Virus record (IMG/VR): IMGVR_UViG_3300017729_000022
Span: 1 to 28,008 of that record
Length of the DNA stretch: 28,008 nucleotides
From: a virus
Reading direction: 5' to 3' (one strand)
Every line of letters starts with the position of its first letter. Position 1 is the stretch's first letter. Position numbers and translations under genes: made by a program. Positions 22,455 to 28,008 of this stretch are shown here, piece after piece. The notes under the pieces are model-generated. The model saw only the letters and a program-made list of their open reading frames with translations. It was not told the origin of the DNA and ran no database searches.

Positions 22455-23332
22455 TAAAAGTCATTATAAGGAACAGTTAGGATTGTACTACCATCTCTTG
22501 ATTGTCTTTCAAGAATAACTCGTTGCTTTTGTTCTAACCATTCGTTTTTAAAATATGAAATTAAATTTAGGTCTCTAAGCCTCTCTGATACTCGCCAACA
22601 TGGATAGTATATTAACATTCTCTGATAACGATCATCTATCTCTGGTTTACCAAATGTAACCGACTGATTAGATGCTGTGCCTGTAGCATTTGCTGTAATC
22701 ACAACAGTAGTAGTATTAGTAATACTTCTAACAATAGTATTATCTGGAATATTCGCACCGACTATAGACATACCTGGTCTCACATCAGTTGTTGAATCCA
22801 TTGTAACATTTGCAGAGCTACTTGATACATCAACAGTAGCATCAACAAACATTTTATGTGGCACATAATAATAATAAACTTTGATTTGTTTTACTTCAGT
22901 AGGAGTAGGAAAAATTCCAAGTTTATCTTCATGTATGTAAAAAGCCTTGTCTGTAGTAATATTACTCATAGAAGAATCATCAGGTATATCACTTATCTCA
23001 TTGATACCAATTCTTTGACAAATACTACCATCGTATTCTACTCTATAGATACGAGTCATTGACTCTAGTGATAAACTTGTATTCTCTGCACCATCCAAGT
23101 TATTTTGATTTAATGTCCAATCTGTAACAAGAGTATTTGAATCCTTCATTTGATATTCACTTGTATCTACTACTGAATTACGAGTTGCATATCCTTGCAA
23201 TAGATTCGCTTCATCACAAAGTTGAAAATGACCTTCATTGATAAGGTCGTGTATAATCGAATCAGCTAAGACAGATGTAGAGTCTACACCTGTAATATTT
23301 CTGACTTCTGTTGTTATTTCTGATAAGGTCAT
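22454..23332 (-). CDS. Head-tail adaptor (connector) with an inserted beta domain
   Basis: In this 292-residue protein the N-terminal helices (LSEITTEVRNITGVD, LINEGHFQLCDEANLL) and the later helices (YYPCWRVSERLRDL, YFKNEWLEQKQRVILER) follow the layout of podovirus gp4/gp6-type adaptors below the portal. At about 163-228 a Ser/Thr/Val-rich stretch with GMSIVGANIPDNTIVRSIT interrupts the core. It resembles a short beta module found in phage fibre and tail proteins. The gene lies between the capsid terminator and the large stopper-like protein, as expected. The adaptor call is by position and helical layout. Confidence 0.6.
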   Translation of the reverse strand: MTLSEITTEVRNITGVDSTSVLADSIIHDLINEGHFQLCDEANLLQGYATRNSVVDTSEYQMKDSNTLVTDWTLNQNNLDGAENTSLSLESMTRIYRVEYDGSICQRIGINEISDIPDDSSMSNITTDKAFYIHEDKLGIFPTPTEVKQIKVYYYYVPHKMFVDATVDVSSSSANVTMDSTTDVRPGMSIVGANIPDNTIVRSITNTTTVVITANATGTASNQSVTFGKPEIDDRYQRMLIYYPCWRVSERLRDLNLISYFKNEWLEQKQRVILERQSRDGSTILTVPYNDF

Positions 23333-23340
23333 AATATTTC

Positions 23341-23370
23341 CAATAAAGAGGGGGAGGTTAGTCCCCCTCT
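23341..23370 (-). terminator. G/C-rich hairpin terminator just after the major capsid gene
   Basis: On the minus strand AGAGGGGGA pairs with TCCCCCTCT around a 6-base loop, followed by TTTATTGG. The 9-bp stem is strong but the U-tail is short and interrupted, so partial termination or 3' end protection of the capsid message is likelier than full stop. Placing it right after the capsid gene fits boosting capsid over tail expression. Confidence 0.75.
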
Positions 23371-23380
23371 AGGTTATTGA

Positions 23381-24379
23381 TTAGCTTAGATCAGTTCTCG
23401 CTGAAACGTACTGAATGACACCGTAGTCTTTGCTGTTGTAGTCACTAATGTCTACACCATAGATCTTTGCTGCTGAAATACCGAGTTGGTTTCCATAGTC
23501 AAAGGTCTTTTCTACCCACATCATATCAGATGATTCTGCAAAACAAGCTGCTTGTGCGCCCATGAAAAGATTTCTTGAACCTTTTACAGCGGCTCCACCA
23601 CCGTTATCGAAAGTGTTTACACCTTCGTGAGAGTGGATAACAACCCCATTGTAGATACCTAAAGCACCTTTAAACAATGGATTACTATCACCACGAACCT
23701 GAGCTTCACGCTGAATCTGCTGAAACTCATCGAGTTCAAACAGATCGTAAGCAACTTCAGGATGCAATACCAATACATAGTAGTCGTTACCGTCTACACG
23801 GATTGGTCTCATTCTGTAGTTAGCAGATCCACCTATCTGAGCTAGTGTTTTCAATGCACTAATATCAGCTAAAGTGATCGCATCTGCTGCAGCTAATGCT
23901 GCTTTCGGATCAGAAGTTGCATACACAGAACCTGCGGCATCTGCTCTATAATAAGCGTGAGTACCACTTGTTGTTGATAAAGCAGAGAAAATATCTGCAT
24001 CAATCAACTCTGAGTATTGCGTTTTGAGAAGATCTAGGGAAGTGCTTCTGAAATCATAAAGCACTTTAGAGTTTGCGAATTTACCTGTATCTCTTACAGC
24101 TAACCTTTTTTGATTAGTGCTAACTGTGTTTGAAAAGGTAGATAGCGATTGCTCGTTACCCTCTAATGATGAATCACCAGTAATTGCACTTCCTGAAAGC
24201 TGAGAAACAAGACCAAAAGTAACATCTTTACCTTTGCCTTCTTCCATTTGCTTTACATGAATTGCATTTCCTGGGCCTTCACCCATGAATTTACTAAAGT
24301 AAACTCCTTTGCTAACTTCACTTTGGAGTTCTTTTGCCCATCGTGAAACTTGTAGGCCTGATGCCCAATTTGCTGCCAT
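23381..24379 (-). CDS. Major capsid protein, N4-gp56 / Capsid_N4 type
   Basis: The 332-residue protein shows the family pattern in order: VFSKFMGEG-like text (GVYFSKFMGEGPGNAIHVKQ, about 26-45), then KGKDVTFGLVSQLSGSAITG (about 49-68), DSSLEGNEQSL, and RLAVRDTGKFANSKVLYDFR. Then come the Asp-rich turn SELIDADIF and the C-terminal GVVIHSHEGV. These match the HK97-fold N4-gp56 capsid family. ATG at 24379 follows AGGAG by 7 bases, the strongest site nearby, consistent with high expression. Downstream is the hairpin at 23341-23370; upstream are the decoration and scaffold genes. Confidence 0.85.
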   Translation of the reverse strand: MAANWASGLQVSRWAKELQSEVSKGVYFSKFMGEGPGNAIHVKQMEEGKGKDVTFGLVSQLSGSAITGDSSLEGNEQSLSTFSNTVSTNQKRLAVRDTGKFANSKVLYDFRSTSLDLLKTQYSELIDADIFSALSTTSGTHAYYRADAAGSVYATSDPKAALAAADAITLADISALKTLAQIGGSANYRMRPIRVDGNDYYVLVLHPEVAYDLFELDEFQQIQREAQVRGDSNPLFKGALGIYNGVVIHSHEGVNTFDNGGGAAVKGSRNLFMGAQAACFAESSDMMWVEKTFDYGNQLGISAAKIYGVDISDYNSKDYGVIQYVSARTDLS

Positions 24380-24391
24380 TATTGACTCCTA

Positions 24392-24835
24392 TTAGTTAAG
24401 ATTAGTTTTAAAGAATTTACACCAGACAACAATCTTTGCTGCATCAGCTGCGTTGATTGCTTTTACATCAATGGTATCTTCTGCTGAGTAATATCTTCCA
24501 CCACTGTAAGCAGTAGTTCCGTTGATACTACTATAAGATGCTCCTGCACTATTACCGTTAGAACCATCTAAGTATCCATCAACATCGTCACCGTCACCAA
24601 CATCAATAGTTAGTGTACCACCTTCTGCTGTAAGAATTACTGCTCCAACTGCGACAACAATAGAACCTGCAGGTACTGTGATAGCTTGCCAAATATCGTC
24701 TGCTGCTAAATTTTGTACAGCAGTGTCGATCATTGCAGCCATCATACCACCAGGCATTGCATCAGTATGTGGAGATGTATTTCCGTAACCAGAAGCTGAA
24801 TCAAAAGGGCCTTCTTTATGTGAAACTGTAGCCAT
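24392..24835 (-). CDS. Small head protein, decoration-like
   Basis: In this 147-residue protein the first 45 residues are flexible, then ITVPAGSIVVAVGAVILTAE and GGTLTIDVGDGDDVDGYLDG start a beta-rich fold ending VKAINAADAAKIVVWCKFFK. The architecture is that of trimeric decoration or spike-base proteins encoded between scaffold and capsid genes. No family named. GGAG lies 6 bases before the ATG. Expression would be shared with the capsid. Confidence 0.65.
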   Translation of the reverse strand: MATVSHKEGPFDSASGYGNTSPHTDAMPGGMMAAMIDTAVQNLAADDIWQAITVPAGSIVVAVGAVILTAEGGTLTIDVGDGDDVDGYLDGSNGNSAGASYSSINGTTAYSGGRYYSAEDTIDVKAINAADAAKIVVWCKFFKTNLN

Positions 24836-24848
24836 TTTATTCTCCTAA

Positions 24849-25664
24849 TTAAAATCCAGAAGTAACCTCCATTAAGGCTTTCTTACGAACTTCAGGCGAT
24901 AAATTGCTCCACTGCTCAGGACTTAGATTATCATAATCTGTGTCCGACTCGTTTCCTGTACTAACATTAGACAGTGTGGTCGGTATCTTGGTTGCTTCCG
25001 TTGCTTTTTTCGCTTTATCTATCTCTGGGTTCGTAACATCCTTAACGGGTTTACTTTGGATGTTGTAAACATTATAGGCATCCTCTATAAAGGTGATGCC
25101 CCTTTCATCGCCAAAAGCAGCAATCTTGGCTAACTCTTCTTGACCTAACTCAGGATGTTTCTCAATGAAATCATTCATCATTGCATCCATAGCACTATTA
25201 TACTCTGTCTCAGCTTTCTTCGCTTCTTCAGCTTGGAACCTCTGGTCTATCATATCTTGTGCTTTTTTAGCAGCCATAAACTCAATGTACTCTTTCTGCT
25301 TTGCAGGATCGTATTCGTCAAACTCAGGGACTGCTTCTGGTTCCTCTTTAGGTTCCATAGAATCCTTTAGTTCTTCGACCATCTTGCGAAGATCTCCAAG
25401 TTCATTAGTTTGTCTGCCATTTAGGCTTTGTAGGTTAGAATAAGACTTATCCCTTTCTTCAGCAAACTTCAAAAGCTCGTCCACAGAGTCAAAGCTCTGA
25501 TCTCCTATTTGTAGCTTAAGTTCTTCTGTTTCTGGGGTCTCGGTTGATTCTGCTTCAACCTCTGTCTCGTCATTGGTCGGGGATTCTTCTACTTCAGAGT
25601 CGCTATACTCTTCACCAGACATTTCCTTTTCCTCATCAATATATTGAAACTTCGATTCACTCAT
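24849..25664 (-). CDS. Capsid scaffolding protein
   Basis: The 271-residue protein has an acidic N-terminus (ESPTNDETEVEAESTETPET) and a coiled-coil middle (about 85-165, with KKAQDMIDQRFQAEEAKKAE). A mixed C-terminal half ends DNLSPEQWSNLSPEVRKKA. Size, acidity, coiled coil and place between portal and capsid genes are typical of scaffolds that are lost on maturation. Coupled to the portal by TAATG. Evidence is by position and composition, with no sequence family assigned. Confidence 0.75.
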   Translation of the reverse strand: MSESKFQYIDEEKEMSGEEYSDSEVEESPTNDETEVEAESTETPETEELKLQIGDQSFDSVDELLKFAEERDKSYSNLQSLNGRQTNELGDLRKMVEELKDSMEPKEEPEAVPEFDEYDPAKQKEYIEFMAAKKAQDMIDQRFQAEEAKKAETEYNSAMDAMMNDFIEKHPELGQEELAKIAAFGDERGITFIEDAYNVYNIQSKPVKDVTNPEIDKAKKATEATKIPTTLSNVSTGNESDTDYDNLSPEQWSNLSPEVRKKALMEVTSGF

Positions 25665-27529
25665 TATTGCATTACTCCTTCTCCACTAGATTGTGGGGGT
25701 TTTTTTTGTTGTTGTTGTTGTGACTGGACTTGAGCTTGGCGTTCTTGCTCAAATTTCTCCAGTATCTCATCGGATGCTTCCATGTCGGATAGTTCAACGA
25801 AAAGTGGGAATAAACTAGCGTACCCATTTCGTACTAATTCCCCAACTTGGTTAGCCATTAACGCTCTCATCGTTGGAGTATTTTGACCCTGGTCTAAGAC
25901 CACATCAAACTCCATTGTTGAGAAGTTGTCCAAAAATTTGCTGATGATCTGATTGACTTCTGCCTGTTCTTCAGGTTCCACCTTATCAAATTCAGCTCCA
26001 ATAATTCTTTGTATCTTATCAACAGAATAATACTGCTGCATATTAGACACTGCCATTTCTAGTGTATTCTTCTTACAAGTGTCTAAGTTCTCCATCTGCT
26101 CCATTAAGGTATTCATACCTTGACGAATCCTAGTCTGTACAGCAAGTCCTGACTCTGTAGAAGAGGTGGCCCTACCCATCATTGGGTCTGTAGCACCACT
26201 GATCTCTTTTGCATCAAAGTCACTTCTCTGTTCAAACGAAGCAATCGTTGGTACAAGTGCTGTATGCTGATTAGACCATTGACTCATAAAATCAGATATT
26301 CTGCCCTTAAATCCAGGTATGCCTATCCATTCTCCATTCGCTGAAGCTCTATTCATCTGGTCTGCAGTAACCTTGTTTCCTGTGAAGATACCACCACCCT
26401 TTGGAGAGCGATTAATAATATCTAAGGCTTGTGACCTACGCTTATTCTTCTCTCTTTGAGGGTCTTTTAAATTCTCTACCAATCCAAAAGTTTCTACATT
26501 GTCACCATAATCTTCAAAGGTATAGAAGAATGGTATTAATGGAAACTGATTATGTCTATATGGATTTGGTGTTTTTTCCTGTAAGACCCTTGCACCTGCA
26601 AATACAGTTACATAGGTCTTAGGAACGCTTTTAGAAACCACATTTAACTCTACAGGAGCAACTTCCATCTCAGGTCTTTCCATAATACTTCTAATCGCTT
26701 CATTGGCTTTACGCTTGGTCTTAAAACCTTCCTGAGAAAACCGTCCTGTTTGTGGATTAACTAAATAAAATTCTTTTTCGTACTCTCTTTCCCATAACTC
26801 AATAATTCTTATCTTCTTACGATGTGAATCCATATTATAGGCTTCCATGCTTTTAAAACCGTAGTTAGGGTCTACATTCTTATATTTGTCGCCTAACTGT
26901 ATGCCAGTTAAAGATTCTTCACCAATTAAAGACTCTTGTATATCTTCAGCGTTTTTAACATCCCTCAGTGCATCTGGAAACATATCTTTTGCTTTAGAGA
27001 TAGATAATAGTTTAGTACGAGCTAATCTACCCCACTGTGAACAATCAGGAGTAGTAGCCTCTGGATCCATTAATACATTGGCCCACGACTCTCTTCTGAT
27101 ATTTATCTTACTATCAAAGTATTCGCCTGCTTCTACTGATAGGTCTACCCATCCTCTACCTGTAATTACACCGTCCTTAAAAACACGACTAAATACATTA
27201 TGTAAAGACTGGCTTTTATCTAAATGATATAAAAGCGAAGTAATTAACTTAGCTTCATTATCATCGTTCATTTCCACGGGTCTGGCACGGTATGATGTTC
27301 TGCCTTGCCTTTCAATACCAGTTACTAGGTTCACTTTCGGAAGGATGATGTTGAGCTGAAGGGGAGGACGTCCCTCTGCTCTTAGCTTTGATATATCAGC
27401 ATTATCCCATTGTCCAGTTCCGTACCCACCCGTATAAAAATACATAGATTCTCTTGCAGATTGCATAAATGTCCTATTACTGCTCTGCATTGCTTGAAAT
27501 ACTTCGTGTAAATATGATAAATCGCTCAT
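25664..27529 (-). CDS. Portal protein, P22 type
   Basis: The protein has 621 residues from ATG at 27529. That start overlaps the terminase stop as ATGA, and I prefer it to an in-frame TTG at 27541. Core features, numbered from that start: YFYTGGYGTGQWDN near residue 25, RPPLQLNIILPKVNLVTGIE near 50, GRGWVDLSVEAGEYFDSKIN near 120, ELWEREYEKEFYLVNPQTGR near 240, and NPYRHNQFPLIPFFY near 320. These follow the P22-like portal family. The C-terminus is Gln-rich (QSQQQQQKK). It forms the dodecameric DNA gate at the vertex and receives the adaptor at 22454-23332. Confidence 0.85.
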   Translation of the reverse strand: MSDLSYLHEVFQAMQSSNRTFMQSARESMYFYTGGYGTGQWDNADISKLRAEGRPPLQLNIILPKVNLVTGIERQGRTSYRARPVEMNDDNEAKLITSLLYHLDKSQSLHNVFSRVFKDGVITGRGWVDLSVEAGEYFDSKINIRRESWANVLMDPEATTPDCSQWGRLARTKLLSISKAKDMFPDALRDVKNAEDIQESLIGEESLTGIQLGDKYKNVDPNYGFKSMEAYNMDSHRKKIRIIELWEREYEKEFYLVNPQTGRFSQEGFKTKRKANEAIRSIMERPEMEVAPVELNVVSKSVPKTYVTVFAGARVLQEKTPNPYRHNQFPLIPFFYTFEDYGDNVETFGLVENLKDPQREKNKRRSQALDIINRSPKGGGIFTGNKVTADQMNRASANGEWIGIPGFKGRISDFMSQWSNQHTALVPTIASFEQRSDFDAKEISGATDPMMGRATSSTESGLAVQTRIRQGMNTLMEQMENLDTCKKNTLEMAVSNMQQYYSVDKIQRIIGAEFDKVEPEEQAEVNQIISKFLDNFSTMEFDVVLDQGQNTPTMRALMANQVGELVRNGYASLFPLFVELSDMEASDEILEKFEQERQAQVQSQQQQQKKPPQSSGEGVMQ

Positions 27530-28008
27530 GTACCCATCCAACTTGTTGTGCGTTTAAAGAAACTCGGTGTTTTGTACGAGCTTCTGCGTTTCGGTTTATT
27601 TGAACCTTCTACCGCATGAACTAAATATCTAACGCAGTCCATAGCGTGGTCATTCTTTTTCACAGGCTCTTCTGGTGCGCTTTTCTCGCTATGCCCATGT
27701 TTTAATTCTTTCCATTTGTAATCCATGATCTCGTCTAAGAGAAATCCCATATTCCTAACATCAAAGAACTTTAATTGACAGTGACCGTTCTTATCAGTCG
27801 TTAAATAGCGTGCTACCCTGTCAAATCCTGCTCTTTTATCGTTATTGGCTCTCTCCCATTCAATGCCATACTCTTCCCACTCATCGGCAATAGAGTAACC
27901 GTCCCTCTCTGTTCTATTAATAGACGGGTCGGCAATAAACTCATAGTCCATACCAGTCTCTAACCTATCTTCTACCATCGGTACTATCTCATCTATCCTC
28001 ATCTCATC
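27526..28008 (-). CDS. terL: Large terminase subunit, C-terminal nuclease part, cut by the right window edge
   Basis: About 160 residues are visible and the frame remains open at 28008, so the ATPase half lies outside the window. YEFIADPSINRTERDG carries the catalytic-type Asp of the terminase nuclease. WERANNDKRAGFDRVARYL and the final KKNDHAMDCVRYLVHAVEG (D-H-A-x-D-x-x-R-Y) are the standard Terminase_6C signature. It packages DNA through the portal, whose gene follows in an ATGA overlap. Confidence 0.85.
   Translation of the reverse strand, partial: DEMRIDEIVPMVEDRLETGMDYEFIADPSINRTERDGYSIADEWEEYGIEWERANNDKRAGFDRVARYLTTDKNGHCQLKFFDVRNMGFLLDEIMDYKWKELKHGHSEKSAPEEPVKKNDHAMDCVRYLVHAVEGSNKPKRRSSYKTPSFFKRTTSWMGT

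Noticed and set aside
25155-25443. Plus-strand open frames opposite the scaffold gene, and similar ones elsewhere
   Set aside because: They are the antisense of well-supported genes. Their products are Ser/Leu/Phe/Cys-rich as expected for shadows, and they lack ribosome-binding sites and neighbours.
1-28008. tRNA genes, CRISPR arrays, insertion sequences
   Set aside because: I saw no cloverleaf with TTC-type arms, no regularly spaced repeats and no transposase. The dense genes leave no gap longer than 118 bases.

Overview
This window is part of a tailed-phage genome, most likely a short-tailed (podovirus-like) phage from an AT-rich, probably aquatic, metagenome-type source. Every supported gene lies on the minus strand, so transcription runs from right to left. 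The virion set is a mosaic: the C-terminal end of a large terminase, a P22-type portal, an acidic scaffold, a capsid protein of the N4-gp56/Capsid_N4 type, a head-tail adaptor, a large beta-rich tail-stopper-like protein, presumed ejected internal proteins (one with an LPD38-like domain, one ending in an S74-type chaperone segment) and a long LamG-domain fibre. No tape measure, sheath or long-tail tube protein is present. No integrase is visible. Genes usually have recognisable Shine-Dalgarno sites, which argues against a Bacteroidetes-type host; I cannot name the host.

Layout in transcription order. (1) 28008-23333: packaging and head genes (terminase, portal, scaffold, small head/decoration protein, major capsid), closed by a G/C-rich hairpin at 23341-23370 just after the capsid gene. 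The adaptor follows. (2) 22454-9491: tail and internal virion proteins, ending with the four-LamG fibre. (3) 9479-5717: a dense block of very small genes. It holds a lipoprotein, at least four single-membrane-span plus coiled-coil proteins (two clearly paralogous), a 17-codon minigene, several extremely lysine/arginine-rich proteins (one resembling DUF5872) and a lysozyme-like candidate endolysin at its end. I read this block mainly as lysis plus small virion or DNA-associated proteins. (4) 5664-1: a second operon, probably early. It starts with an excisionase-like HTH protein and includes a Cas4/RecB-like nuclease, a DUF736-like possible ssDNA-binding protein with an SSB-like acidic tail, three more PD-(D/E)XK nuclease-like proteins, small regulators, and a replication-initiator-like protein whose coding sequence contains a very AT-rich repeated tract. 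A strong intrinsic terminator (3769-3797) divides this operon.

The genes are packed very tightly. Fifteen junctions have the one-base TAATG stop/start overlap, and others overlap by ATGA, GTGA or 8 bases, so translational coupling is a genome-wide habit. Three small genes (54, 38 and 38 codons) and the 17-codon minigene were recovered by reading the gaps between larger genes. Several starts were moved to match Shine-Dalgarno spacing or stop/start coupling.

The left edge is peculiar. Bases 2-95 are an inverted, about 95%-identical copy of 323-416, which carries the ribosome-binding site and start of the last gene. It could be a foldback amplification or assembly chimera, or a genuine structure, and it should be verified before the leftmost gene is trusted.
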